Assembly (NCBI GenBank): GCA_035317605.1
Contig: DATHGT010000197.1
Span: forward strand, 5,379-69,378
DNA: 64,000 nucleotides
Reading direction: 5' to 3'
Source of the DNA: DATHGT01 sp035317605
Lineage (GTDB): Bacteria > Methylomirabilota > Methylomirabilia > Rokubacteriales > CSP1-6
Made by a program: the position numbers and the translations under genes. The notes beneath the pieces are model-generated. The model saw nothing but the letters and a program-made list of their open reading frames with translations, did no database searches and had not been told where the DNA came from. Below, piece by piece: positions 16,494 through 29,128 of the stretch. Positions within the stretch are counted from its first letter, which is position 1. Every line of letters starts with the position of its first letter.

Positions 16494-18037
16494 CAGGGAC
16501 CTACCTCCTTCACGCGCGGGGCCGACGGCCGCACTACCCGGTTGAGCGCGCTCAGGTACGCGCGGGCGCTGGCCTCGATCACGTCCGTCGACGACCCGCG
16601 CCCGGAGACCACGGCGCCGTCGAAGTCGATCTTCATCGAGACCTCGCCGATCGCGTCCTTGCCGGACGTGGCCGACCGCAGCGAGTAGTCGAGCAGCCGG
16701 CCCTTGAGCCCGGTGATGGCCTCGATGGCGACCACCACCGCGTCGACCGGTCCGTCGCCCACGCCCGAGTCCTGGAAGACCTGCTCGTCGCGCCGCAGCT
16801 TGACCGTCGCCGACGGCACCACGCCGGTGCCGCTGATCACGTGCAGGTACTCGAGGGCGTACGTCTCCCGGCCCTGGGTCGCCTCGTCGGTGACGATGGT
16901 CATGAGGTCCTCGTCGAAGACCTCCTTCTTGCGATCGGCCAGGTCCTTGAACTTCTTGAACGCGCGATCGAGGTCGGAGCCGCTCAGGTCGAAGCCGAGG
17001 TCCTTGAGCCGCGCGGCCAGCGCGTGACGCCCGGAGTGCTTGCCGAGCACGAGCTTGTTGGACGGGCGCCCGATGTCCTCCGGCCGCATGATCTCGTAGG
17101 TGAGCTTCTCCTTGAGCACGCCGTCCTGGTGGATGCCCGCCTCGTGGGCGAAGGCGTTCTCGCCCACGATGGCCTTGTTGGGCTGCACGTGGATGCCGGT
17201 GATGTGGGAGAGCAGCCGCGACGACTTGAAGATCTCCTCGGTGCGGACGCGGGTCTCGGCGCCGAAGAAGTCCTTGCGCGTCGTGAGCGCCATCACGATC
17301 TCCTCGAGCGAGGCGTTGCCGGCCCGCTCGCCGATCCCGTTGATCGTGCACTCGATCTGGCGCGCGCCGTTCATGACCGCGGTGAGCGAGTTGGCTACGG
17401 CCTGCCCGAGGTCGTTGTGGCAGTGCACCGAGAGCACCACGTTCTCCATTCCCCGCACGCGCTCGCGGATCTTGCCGATGCGCTCACCCCACTCGGCGGG
17501 AATCGCGTAGCCCACGGTGTCGGGAATGTTGATGGTGCGGGCGCCGGCCTCGATGACCGCCGACAGCACGTCACACATGTAGTCGAAGTCCGTCCGCGAG
17601 GCGTCCTCGGGCGAGAACTCCACGTCCTCGCAGTAGGCGCGGGCGTGGCGTACCGCATCCACCGACGCCTTCAGGATCTCCGCGCGCGACTTGCGCAGCT
17701 TGTACTTGAGATGAATGTCGGAGGTGGCCACGAACGTGTGGATGCGCGGCTTGCGGGCGTACTTCACGGCCTCCCAGCAGCGGTCGATGTCCCCCAGCCC
17801 GACCCGGGAGAGCCCGCAGATCGCGGGCGCGCCGTCCAGGGTGCCGACTTGCCGCGCCACCTCGCGCGTCGCTTCGAAGTCCTCCTCGGAGGAGATCGGA
17901 AAGCCGGCCTCGATGACGTCGACGTTCAGGCGGGCCAGCTGCCGGGCCATCTCGAGCTTCTCCATCGTGTTCATCGAGAATCCTGGCGACTGCTCGCCGT
18001 CCCGCAGCGTGGTGTCGAAGATGATGACGCGATCCAT
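16493..18037 (-). CDS. leuA: 2-isopropylmalate synthase
   Basis: Condenses acetyl-CoA with 2-oxoisovalerate, the first leucine-specific step. The catalytic TIM barrel carries IFDTTLRDGEQSPG and the metal-binding HCHNDLG; NGIGERAGNASLEE follows. The C-terminal LeuA regulatory domain (about residues 380-500) is present, implying leucine feedback. 514 aa matches the family; the N-terminal LeuA form is favoured over citramalate synthase because leuB is adjacent. Confidence 0.96.
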   Translation of the reverse strand: MDRVIIFDTTLRDGEQSPGFSMNTMEKLEMARQLARLNVDVIEAGFPISSEEDFEATREVARQVGTLDGAPAICGLSRVGLGDIDRCWEAVKYARKPRIHTFVATSDIHLKYKLRKSRAEILKASVDAVRHARAYCEDVEFSPEDASRTDFDYMCDVLSAVIEAGARTINIPDTVGYAIPAEWGERIGKIRERVRGMENVVLSVHCHNDLGQAVANSLTAVMNGARQIECTINGIGERAGNASLEEIVMALTTRKDFFGAETRVRTEEIFKSSRLLSHITGIHVQPNKAIVGENAFAHEAGIHQDGVLKEKLTYEIMRPEDIGRPSNKLVLGKHSGRHALAARLKDLGFDLSGSDLDRAFKKFKDLADRKKEVFDEDLMTIVTDEATQGRETYALEYLHVISGTGVVPSATVKLRRDEQVFQDSGVGDGPVDAVVVAIEAITGLKGRLLDYSLRSATSGKDAIGEVSMKIDFDGAVVSGRGSSTDVIEASARAYLSALNRVVRPSAPRVKEVGP

Positions 18038-18055
18038 ACGTCCCCCCTGAAGCGT

Positions 18056-18793
18056 CTACGACGATTCTTTGGTGCTCAGCTCCCCGTGCCCCGCCGCGGT
18101 GGTCCGTCCCACGACCAGCCAGCGCACCGGACCGGAGAGCGCGTAGATCCCGAAGAGCAGGAACGGAAACAGCTCGTAGTTGGTGGCCACGATCATCACC
18201 GCGAGGACGACCACGAGCAGCGTCTGCGCCGGGCGACGCCGCGCGAAGTCGATCTCCTTGAAGCTCCAGTACCGAAAGGTGGAAACCATCAGCAGCGCGG
18301 TCAGATACGTCCCGATCGCGATGGCCACCAGCATCCAGCGCGCCGCCTCCTCCCGATGGAGCAGCAGCACCGTGGAGACGAGGACGCCGGCCCCGGCCGG
18401 CGTGGACAGGCCGACGAAGAAGCGCCGGTCGGTGACTCCCGTGTAGACGTTGAAGCGGGCCAGTCTCAGCGCGCCGCAGATCACGAACAGGAACGCGGCG
18501 AACCACGCCGGGCGGCCGAGGCCGGCGAGCGCGAACGAGTAGATCAGGAACGCCGGCGCCACGCAGAAGGAGACGACGTCGGCCAGCGAGTCGAACTCCA
18601 CCCCGAACTGGCTGGTCGCCTTCATCAGCCGCGCGACCCGCCCGTCGAGCATGTCCATGACCATGGCCACGAAGATCGCCAGCGAGGCCTCGAAGTAGCG
18701 GGACTCGACGGTCAGCAGCAGCGCGAAGAAGCCGCAGAAGAGATTGCCGGTGGTCAAAAGACTCGGCAGCAGGAAGATCCCCCGGCCGCGCAT
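18056..18793 (-). CDS. pssA: CDP-diacylglycerol--serine O-phosphatidyltransferase
   Basis: Makes phosphatidylserine from CDP-diacylglycerol and serine in the membrane. The CDP-alcohol motif is complete, with DGRVAR followed by GVEFDSLAD. It opens with IFLLPSLLTTGNLFCG, typical of the PssA type, and has about seven hydrophobic segments. 245 aa from ATG 18793; in-frame codons upstream lack family similarity, so the 104-bp gap to psd is probably untranslated. Confidence 0.93.
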   Translation of the reverse strand: MRGRGIFLLPSLLTTGNLFCGFFALLLTVESRYFEASLAIFVAMVMDMLDGRVARLMKATSQFGVEFDSLADVVSFCVAPAFLIYSFALAGLGRPAWFAAFLFVICGALRLARFNVYTGVTDRRFFVGLSTPAGAGVLVSTVLLLHREEAARWMLVAIAIGTYLTALLMVSTFRYWSFKEIDFARRRPAQTLLVVVLAVMIVATNYELFPFLLFGIYALSGPVRWLVVGRTTAAGHGELSTKESS

Positions 18794-18897
18794 CTTCTGA
18801 CGAAGCGGCCCACGGCGGCCCCCCCCGAGACCCCGATCGATCGCGCCGGCGAAGCCGCCGCCCGACCCGGCGAGTCGCCGCTGTCGCAGCCGTCCTC

Positions 18898-19533
18898 TCA
18901 TCCGAGCACCCCGAGCACCGAGACCCCGCCGGTGACCCGGTCGCCCACGCGGACGCGCACGTCGGTGCCGCGCGGCATCGAGCAATCCGTGCGAGAGCCG
19001 AAGCGGATCATCCCGTAGCGCTGGCCCGCCTCGAGCTTGTCGCCCGCGCCGACCCGGCACACGATCCGCCGCGCGACGATCCCGGCGATCTGGGTCACGG
19101 TCACCCGCGCGTGCTCGCCCTGCAGGTGGACGGAGCACCGCTCGTTCATCTCGCTCGCGTCGGCCTTGTAGGCGGCGATGAACCGCCCGGTGGTGTAGGT
19201 CGTCCCCACCACGAGGCCCCCGATGGGCGCGCGGTTGACGTGCACGTCCAGCGGCGAGAGGAAGATCGACACGCGGATCGACGGACCGACGAACGGATCG
19301 AGGGCGTCGGCGACGTCGGTCACCCGCCCGTCCGCCGGAGAGAGCACCGCGCGGGTGAGCACCGGGACTTCACGCTCGGGATCCCTGAAGAACCCGAGCG
19401 AGGCCAGCGACGCCGCCGCGAACGGCCACGCCAGCCGGCGACGGCCGGTGAGGAACAGCGCGGCCGCGGCGACGGCGGACCCAAAGATGAAGGGCCAGCC
19501 CTCACGGGCTATTGGTATGGGGGGCCTAGCCAC
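18898..19533 (-). CDS. psd: Phosphatidylserine decarboxylase proenzyme
   Basis: Converts phosphatidylserine to phosphatidylethanolamine. It carries PIAREGWPFI, FRDPEREVP, SPADGRV and the self-cleavage site in IRFGSRTDC, whose Ser becomes the pyruvoyl group. 211 aa, the short type. The only available start is GTG 19531-19533, lying in the loop of a GC-rich palindromic repeat (19518-19543); relatives often start right at PIAREG, and here that position is an ATA codon. The repeat may have reshaped the N-terminus. Confidence 0.92.
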   Translation of the reverse strand: MARPPIPIAREGWPFIFGSAVAAAALFLTGRRRLAWPFAAASLASLGFFRDPEREVPVLTRAVLSPADGRVTDVADALDPFVGPSIRVSIFLSPLDVHVNRAPIGGLVVGTTYTTGRFIAAYKADASEMNERCSVHLQGEHARVTVTQIAGIVARRIVCRVGAGDKLEAGQRYGMIRFGSRTDCSMPRGTDVRVRVGDRVTGGVSVLGVLG

Positions 19534-19543
19534 GGGCCCCCCA
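19518..19543 (-). repeat. GC-rich palindromic repeat overlapping the psd start
   Basis: Read on the minus strand, TTGGGGGGCC and GGCCCCCCA form a 9-bp stem around an 8-nt loop. It shares the TTGGGGGG...CCCCCCA core with copies at 20743-20767 and 43422-43457. The psd GTG start codon lies in the loop. The 109-bp psd/ilvC gap holds nothing else recognisable. Confidence 0.6.
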
Positions 19544-19642
19544 AGCCCCTCTTTCGATCACTGAAGGGCTCGGCTCGCCTCCCGAGCGCGGCTCACCTCG
19601 CACTGCCACGTCCGTCGCGCCCTGGCAAAGCCATGGCGCTCC

Positions 19643-20650
19643 TCAACCCATCCGGGGTGGCTGGATCCACGACATCATCGCGCGGAGCCGCTTGCCCACT
19701 TCTTCGATCGGGTGTTCGGCCTCGCGCCGCCGGGTGGCCAGGAACGAGGGGCGGTTGGCCTGATTCTCGAGCACCCATTCACGCGCGAACTGTCCGGACT
19801 GGATCTCGCCGAGGATCTTCTTCATCTCGGCGCGGGTCTGCTCGTTCACCACGCGCGGCCCTCGCGTGTAGTCGCCATACTCCGCGGTGTCGGAAACCGA
19901 GTAGCGCATGTAAGCGAGCCCGCCCTGGTAGAACAGGTCGACGATCAGCTTCATCTCGTGCATGCACTCGAAATACGCGACCTCGGGCTGGTAGCCCGCT
20001 TCGACCAGCGTGTCGAACGACGCCTTGATGAGGTGCGAGATGCCGCCGCACAGCGCCGCCTGTTCACCGAAGAGGTCGGTCTCCGTCTCTTCCTTGAACG
20101 TGGTCTCGAGCACGCCCGCGCGCGTACATCCCACGCCCTTGCCGTAGGCCAGGGCCAGATCCTTGGCCTTGCCGCTCACGTCCTGCTGGACCGCGAGCAG
20201 TCCCGGCACCCCCGGTCCCTGCGTGAAGAGGTCGCGCATCATGTGGCCGGGCGCCTTGGGCGCGATCATGCTCACGTCCACGTCGGGGGGCGGGACGACC
20301 TGGTTGAAGTGGATGTTGAAGCCGTGGGCGAACATCAACATCTTGCCCTTGCCGAGCCCGCCCTTGATCTCGGTCTCGAACACGTGGCGCTGGGTCTGGT
20401 CGGGCAGCAGGATCATGATCACGTCGCCCATCTGGGCGGCCTCGTTCACGGTGGCCACCCGCAGGCCTTCCTTCTCGGCCTTGGTCCAGCTCTTGGAGCC
20501 CTTGTAGAGCCCGACCACCACGTCCTGGCCGGAGTCCTTCAGGTTCAGGGCGTGGGCGTGCCCCTGGCTGCCATAACCGATGATGGCGATCTTCTTGCCT
20601 CGGAGAAGCCCGAGATCCGCGTCCTGGTCGTAGTAGATCTTGGCCGGCAT
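19643..20650 (-). CDS. ilvC: Ketol-acid reductoisomerase
   Basis: Isomerises and reduces acetolactate or acetohydroxybutyrate in valine/isoleucine synthesis. Short class I form (335 aa): Rossmann site IIGYGSQGHAHALNLKDSG, then CGGISHLIKASFDTLVEAGYQPEVAYFECMHE split over the metal-binding helices (D and E ligands in EETETDLFGEQ). Starts MPAKIYYDQDADL at ATG 20650. A repeat-rich 122-bp gap separates it from ilvN. Confidence 0.97.
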   Translation of the reverse strand: MPAKIYYDQDADLGLLRGKKIAIIGYGSQGHAHALNLKDSGQDVVVGLYKGSKSWTKAEKEGLRVATVNEAAQMGDVIMILLPDQTQRHVFETEIKGGLGKGKMLMFAHGFNIHFNQVVPPPDVDVSMIAPKAPGHMMRDLFTQGPGVPGLLAVQQDVSGKAKDLALAYGKGVGCTRAGVLETTFKEETETDLFGEQAALCGGISHLIKASFDTLVEAGYQPEVAYFECMHEMKLIVDLFYQGGLAYMRYSVSDTAEYGDYTRGPRVVNEQTRAEMKKILGEIQSGQFAREWVLENQANRPSFLATRRREAEHPIEEVGKRLRAMMSWIQPPRMG

Positions 20651-20690
20651 GACTATCCTTTCCTGATCGTTATCGGTCCGTCCCCGCAAT

Positions 20691-20767
20691 CCCGAGGGGC
20701 GCCACGGCTTTGCCGGGGTGCCCCGAGCCACCCTCGGGGGTTTGGGGGGTGCGGCTCGTGCCCCCCA
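20691..20767 (+). repeat. GC-rich palindromic repeat between ilvN and ilvC
   Basis: Two hairpins in tandem. CCCGAGG (20691) pairs with CCTCGGG (about 20732-20738), and TGGGGGG (20743-20749) pairs with CCCCCCA (20761-20767). The string CGGGGGTTTGGGGGG is shared with the copy inside the hydratase gene at 43391-43457. The element fills most of the gap, so ilvC may be modulated by the structured intercistronic RNA. Confidence 0.6.
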
Positions 20768-20772
20768 TGTGA

Positions 20773-21351
20773 TTAGTCGGCGAATCCCACGACCTTGGGG
20801 TCGTCGGAGACACGCGCTCGCTTGACGGGCTCGGCGCGACGCACGCGGGTCTTGGGCCCGCGCGCGATGGCCACCTTACCGGTCCGCACGATCTCCTGGA
20901 TGCCCATGGGCCGCAGCAGCTCGATGAGCGCCTCCAGCTTTCCCTCTTCTCCGGTCGCTTCCAGCGTGAAGGAGAGCGGGGTGACGTCGATCACCTTCGC
21001 GCGGAAGATGTCGGCGGTCCTCAGCACCTCGGCGCGGTGCTGGGGCTCGGCGTTGACCCGGATCAGCACCAGCTCGCGCTCCACGTGGCTGTCGTCGGTG
21101 AGGTCGCTGACCTTGATGACGTCGATGAGCTTGTGCAGCTGCTTCATGACCTGCTCGATCACGAACTCGTCGCCGCGGACCACCAGCGTCATGCGGGACA
21201 CCGTGGGGTCCAGCGTCTCGCCCACCGACAGGCTCTCGATGTTGTAGCCGCGCGCCGAGAAGAGCCCGGCCACCCGTGAGAGCACGCCGAACTTGTTCTC
21301 GACGAGGACGGCCACCGTGTGCTTGCGCGGGTCGCTCCCGTTGCCGTTCAT
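20773..21351 (-). CDS. ilvN: Acetolactate synthase small (regulatory) subunit
   Basis: The N-terminal ACT domain (HTVAVLVENKFGVLSRVAGLF) binds valine and gives feedback control of IlvB; the C-terminal half (IFRAKVIDV ... LLRPMGIQEIVRTG) is the standard ALS small-subunit domain. 192 aa with a basic C-terminal tail. The ATG follows the ilvB stop by one base, so the subunits are co-translated. Confidence 0.96.
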   Translation of the reverse strand: MNGNGSDPRKHTVAVLVENKFGVLSRVAGLFSARGYNIESLSVGETLDPTVSRMTLVVRGDEFVIEQVMKQLHKLIDVIKVSDLTDDSHVERELVLIRVNAEPQHRAEVLRTADIFRAKVIDVTPLSFTLEATGEEGKLEALIELLRPMGIQEIVRTGKVAIARGPKTRVRRAEPVKRARVSDDPKVVGFAD

Positions 21352-21352
21352 C

Positions 21353-25809
<4,457 letters not shown>

Positions 25810-25837
25810 AGGCTCGGGTCTCCGTCCGTGAGGACCG

Positions 25838-25855
25838 AAAAAGTCTTTCAAGACT
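25838..25855 (-). terminator. Small intrinsic-terminator-like hairpin in the ppdK leader
   Basis: Read on the minus strand, AGTCT-TGAA-AGACT is followed by TTTTT (25838-25842), about 30 nt before the ppdK ATG. It could stop transcripts arriving from upstream; it overlaps the start region of the proximal promoter. Confidence 0.45.
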
Positions 25856-25880
25856 ACAGGATACCTCGCGCGAGTGTCAA
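25853..25880 (-). promoter_or_regulatory. Candidate proximal promoter of ppdK
   Basis: A perfect TTGACA (25875-25880) is followed after 16 nt by TGTAGT (25853-25858). Expected start is near 25846, about 37 nt before the ppdK ATG. Confidence 0.45.
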
Positions 25881-25915
25881 CGAAGCGGCCACGTCTCGCC
25901 CCCCAGGAAATGCGA

Positions 25916-25945
25916 AGGGCCACGGGTCGAACGACCCGTGGCCCT
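25916..25945 (-). promoter_or_regulatory. Strong hairpin (candidate terminator of a leader attenuator)
   Basis: A 14-bp perfect stem with a 2-nt loop, AGGGCCACGGGTCG-TT-CGACCCGTGGCCCT on the minus strand. Its 5' arm shares GCCACGGG with the first arm of the neighbouring hairpin, so it can instead pair with that hairpin's 3' arm. No clear U-tract follows. Confidence 0.5.
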
Positions 25946-25961
25946 GAAGTGCTGCTCTCCA

Positions 25962-25984
25962 GCCACGGGCCGCCTGCCCGTGGC
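25962..25984 (-). promoter_or_regulatory. Upstream hairpin of the ppdK leader (candidate anti-antiterminator)
   Basis: GCCACGGGC-AGGCG-GCCCGTGGC on the minus strand, a 9-bp stem. The 3' arm contains CCCGTGGC, complementary to GCCACGGG in the next hairpin, giving mutually exclusive pairings. Confidence 0.5.
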
Positions 25985-25996
25985 ATCCGTCGCGTG

Positions 25997-26077
25997 TTAG
26001 TCCGCGGATGCTCCGGGCAGGCCCGGCAGTACCAGGAGAATCAGTCCCAGCGACAGCGTCCGCGACATCGTGTGCAT
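25997..26077 (-). CDS. Candidate 26-residue leader peptide rich in Leu/Ile/Val
   Basis: ATG 26077 (second in-frame ATG at 26068) to TAA 25997. The core TLSLGLILLVLPGLPG contains eight leucines plus Ile and Val, then ends GASAD. It lies just after a promoter-like element and before two mutually exclusive hairpins upstream of ppdK-ilv-leu, the arrangement of an amino-acid attenuator. It also looks like a signal peptide, which is naturally Leu-rich, so a tiny secreted peptide or chance ORF are the alternatives. Confidence 0.4.
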   Translation of the reverse strand: MHTMSRTLSLGLILLVLPGLPGASAD

Positions 26078-26086
26078 ATCGGGATG

Positions 26087-26115
26087 ACTCTACGCGACGG
26101 TCATAACGGTGTCAA
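26087..26115 (-). promoter_or_regulatory. Candidate distal promoter of the ppdK-ilv-leu operon
   Basis: TTGACA (26110-26115), 17-nt spacer, TAGAGT (26087-26092). The -35 overlaps the gntR stop codon. The expected start is only a few bases before the mini-ORF ATG at 26077, so its mRNA would be almost leaderless. With the features above it accounts for the 302-bp gap 25810-26111. Confidence 0.5.
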
Positions 26116-26897
26116 TCCGAAACGGGGCGTGGTGGCGGCGTCGAGGTCCTGCCGAACGCCTCCGGGCCGAGCACGAGGGCTTCGACGCCGAGCAAGTGAT
26201 CGAGCATCGCCTGGCGGGCCGCGTCCTGGTCGTGCACGGTGATCGCCGCCAGGATCCGCCGGTGGCTTTCGTGCGAGCGAGTCGGGCGGCCCGGCGTGCT
26301 CAGCGATTCCTCGCGGCTCTGGGTGAGCAGGTCCATGATGCCGTGCACGAGCCGGCTGATCGCGCGATTGTGAGCCGCGGAGGCGATCGCGGAGTGAAAA
26401 TCCGCGTCCTGCACGAGTCCCGTGCGGCCGGCCGTCACTTCCTTGGCCTGCTCGTCGAGGATGCGGGCCATCTCCTCCACCTCGTGCGGCGTCGCGCGGA
26501 GCGCGGCGAACGCGGCGATCGACGGCTCGAGCAGCCGGCGGGCCTCGAACAGCTCGCCGATCGCCTCGCGCTGGGACAGCATCACCAGCGCCAGCGGCTC
26601 GATCAGCGATTCCACCGAGACCTCGCGCACGAACGTCCCCTCGCCCGGCCGGATCTCGATGAGCCCGAGGCTCTCCAGCGCCCGCAGCGCTTCGCGAACC
26701 GACGTGCGGCTGACCACGAACTTCTCGGCGAGGTCGCGCTCCGGCGGCAGCTGATCGCCGCTCTTGAGCCGTCCCTCGGAGATCATCGCCTTCACCTGCC
26801 GCACGATCGCCTCGTAGATGCGGGTCGACTTGATGGGCTCGATGCCCATCTCGCGCTCGGCCTTGGCCGCCGGTCGACGACGATCGGGCAGCGTCAT
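26112..26897 (-). CDS. FadR/PdhR-type GntR transcriptional regulator
   Basis: 261 aa. The N-terminal GntR winged helix reads IYEAIVRQVKAMISEGRLKSGDQLPPERDLAEKF...SRTSVREALRALESLGLIE; the C-terminal FCD domain (about residues 105-235) carries the helical ligand-binding pattern with DADFHSAI and H residues (HGIM, SHESH, DHL) that usually bind metal and a carboxylic acid. ATG 26897 overlaps the terC stop as ATGA. As the last gene after tctCBA-terC it is the likely regulator of carboxylate uptake, and it may bind TGGTCCGACCA before the oxidoreductase operon. Confidence 0.92.
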   Translation of the reverse strand: MTLPDRRRPAAKAEREMGIEPIKSTRIYEAIVRQVKAMISEGRLKSGDQLPPERDLAEKFVVSRTSVREALRALESLGLIEIRPGEGTFVREVSVESLIEPLALVMLSQREAIGELFEARRLLEPSIAAFAALRATPHEVEEMARILDEQAKEVTAGRTGLVQDADFHSAIASAAHNRAISRLVHGIMDLLTQSREESLSTPGRPTRSHESHRRILAAITVHDQDAARQAMLDHLLGVEALVLGPEAFGRTSTPPPRPVSD

Positions 26898-27589
26898 AGC
26901 TTCTCGGGCACCCTCGCCCGCTTGCCCATGGCCAGCCACCAGCCGACCGCCGTCACCACGGCGCCGATGGCGATGGGCAACGGCCGGTGCAGGAACGCCG
27001 CGGGCTCGCCCAGCCACCGCACCACGATGGGATCCTCGAGCATCATCTCGGCCGCGACGTATCCCAAGAGTCCGCCTCCCAGCCACACGATCCAGATGTA
27101 ACGGTTCATCAGGCGCGCGAGCAGGCCCGCGCCCCACACCACGATCGGCAGCGACAGCCCGATCCCGAACATGATCAGCGTGAAGTCCCCGTGCGCGGCC
27201 GCGGCGATCGCCAGCACGTTGTCGAGGCTCATCGTAACGTCGGCCACGACGATGATCCAGATGGCCTCCAGCAGCGAGGTGCCGTGGCGCACGTTGCCCT
27301 CGCCCTCCGCCTCGGGACGCACCAGCCTCAGCGCGATCCACACCAGCACCGCCCCGCCCACGAACTGCAGGAACGGAATCCTCAGCAGCACGCTCACGAT
27401 GCCCACGAAGATCAAGCGCAGCGCGACCGCCCCCAGGGCCCCCCACAGCTGGCCGGCGATCCGCTGTCGCCGGGGCAGCGTGCGCACGGCCAGCGCGATC
27501 ACCAGCGCGTTGTCACCGGACAGGAGCAGGTTCAGCACGCTGATGCTGAGCAGTCGCAGCCAGAACTCCGGAGTGGCCAGCCAGTCCAT
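26894..27589 (-). CDS. TerC-family (YjbE-type) integral membrane protein
   Basis: 231 aa with about seven transmembrane helices and the family metal-site motifs NLLLSGDNALVIALAV and VADVTMSLDNVLAIAAAA. TerC proteins are linked to metal (Mn) export or tellurite resistance. A C-terminal basic tail ends ARVPEKL. It sits 12 bp after tctA and overlaps gntR; why a TerC protein travels with a carboxylate transporter is unclear. Confidence 0.92.
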   Translation of the reverse strand: MDWLATPEFWLRLLSISVLNLLLSGDNALVIALAVRTLPRRQRIAGQLWGALGAVALRLIFVGIVSVLLRIPFLQFVGGAVLVWIALRLVRPEAEGEGNVRHGTSLLEAIWIIVVADVTMSLDNVLAIAAAAHGDFTLIMFGIGLSLPIVVWGAGLLARLMNRYIWIVWLGGGLLGYVAAEMMLEDPIVVRWLGEPAAFLHRPLPIAIGAVVTAVGWWLAMGKRARVPEKL

Positions 27590-27601
27590 GGGGCGGTTCG
27601 G

Positions 27602-29125
27602 CTATCCGTGGGAGGCGGAGGGCGCGGCCGGGTTGGGCCGGCCGCGCAGGCGGCGCCACCACGGCGTGAGGATCGGCAGCGCGAAGAAGAAGAGCGCCGC
27701 CGCGGTGATGACGGCGGCGATCGGACGGGTCGCAAAGATCTTGAGCGACCCTTGCGACATGATCAAACTCTGCCGGAGCGCGTTCTCCGCCATGTCACCG
27801 AGGACCAGAGCTAGCACGAGCGGGGCCAGCGGATAGTCGAGCTTCTTGAACACGTAGCCCACGATCCCGAAGATGAGCATGTACCAGATGTCGATCATCG
27901 AGTTGTGTACGGCGTAGGCCCCGATCGCGCACACCACCACGATCAGCGGGGTGAGGATCGCGAACGGGATGCGAAGGATCGCCGCGAAGAACGGGACGAA
28001 GGCCAGCACCATCAGGACCCCGATCACGTTGCCGGTGTACATGCTGGCGATCAGCCCCCAGACGAAATCGGGCTTGTCCTTGAACAGCATGGGGCCGGGC
28101 TGGAGGCCCCAGATGATGAGCCCTCCCAGCATCACCGCCGCGGTCGGCGAGCCGGGGATGCCGAGCGTGATCATCGGCAGCATGGCCGCGACCCCGGCCG
28201 CGTGCGCGGCCACCTCCGGGGCCACGATTCCCTCCAGCTCGCCCTTGCCGAACCGCTCGGGGTGCCGCGAGAACCGCTTGGCGAACGCGTAGCTCATGAA
28301 CGAGGCCGGCGTGGCGCCGCCCGGCTTGAAGCCCATCCAGAAACCGATGATCGAGCCACGCACGAACGTGCGGTAGTAGCGCGGCAAGATCTTCCAGGTG
28401 TCCAGGACCACCCGCAGGTTCATCTCCGTCCGGGCGCCCTCGAAGCGCAGGCCCTCCTCGACCGACAACAGGATTTCGCCGATGCCGAAGAGGCCGATGA
28501 CGGCCACGATGAAGTCGAAGCCCTTCATGAGCTCCGTGAAGCCAAAGGTCATCCGGAGCTGACCGGTCACGATGTCGAGGCCGACCGCAGCCAGGATGAA
28601 CCCGATGAGGATGGAGACCAGCGACTTGAGCGGGTTGCCGCCGCCGAGCCCCACGAAGCTCGAAAACGTCAGGAACTGGATCGCGAAGAACTCCGGCGGG
28701 CCGAACTTGAGCGCGATCTCGGCCAGGAGGGGGGCGAAGAACGTGATCAGCACGATCGAGAAGAACGCGCCCACGAACGACGAGGTGAAGGCCGCGGTCA
28801 GGGCCTGGCCCCCCTGTCCCTGCTTGGCCAGCGGGTATCCGTCGAAGGTGGTGGCCACCGACCACGGCTCGCCGGGGATGTTGAACAGGATCGACGTGAT
28901 CGCTCCGCCGAAGAGCGCCCCCCAGTAGATCGAGGTGAGCAGGATGATGGCGGAGGTCGGCGGCATCGTGAACGTGAGCGGCAGCAGGATGGCGACGCCG
29001 TTGGCGCCGCCGAGACCGGGGAGCACGCCGATGATCGTGCCGAGCGTGATGCCCACGACGGCCATGAACAGGTTGAACGGCGTCACGGCGACCTGGAAGC
29101 CGAGGAGAAGGTTCTCGATCCCCAC
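27602..29125 (-). CDS. tctA: Tripartite tricarboxylate transporter large membrane subunit TctA
   Basis: 507 aa, about twelve helices. Family motifs include GVLPGLGGANGVAILLPLTF and STR-like repeat IYWGALFGGAITSILFNIPGEP; the mirrored second half has FMSYAFAKRF and TLGIPGSPTAAVMLGG. It forms the Na+-coupled channel of a TTT system. GTG start at 29125, three bases after the tctB stop. Substrate is not readable from sequence; the neighbouring oxidoreductase makes oxalate or another small carboxylate a candidate. Confidence 0.95.
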   Translation of the reverse strand: MGIENLLLGFQVAVTPFNLFMAVVGITLGTIIGVLPGLGGANGVAILLPLTFTMPPTSAIILLTSIYWGALFGGAITSILFNIPGEPWSVATTFDGYPLAKQGQGGQALTAAFTSSFVGAFFSIVLITFFAPLLAEIALKFGPPEFFAIQFLTFSSFVGLGGGNPLKSLVSILIGFILAAVGLDIVTGQLRMTFGFTELMKGFDFIVAVIGLFGIGEILLSVEEGLRFEGARTEMNLRVVLDTWKILPRYYRTFVRGSIIGFWMGFKPGGATPASFMSYAFAKRFSRHPERFGKGELEGIVAPEVAAHAAGVAAMLPMITLGIPGSPTAAVMLGGLIIWGLQPGPMLFKDKPDFVWGLIASMYTGNVIGVLMVLAFVPFFAAILRIPFAILTPLIVVVCAIGAYAVHNSMIDIWYMLIFGIVGYVFKKLDYPLAPLVLALVLGDMAENALRQSLIMSQGSLKIFATRPIAAVITAAALFFFALPILTPWWRRLRGRPNPAAPSASHG

Positions 29126-29128
29126 GGA

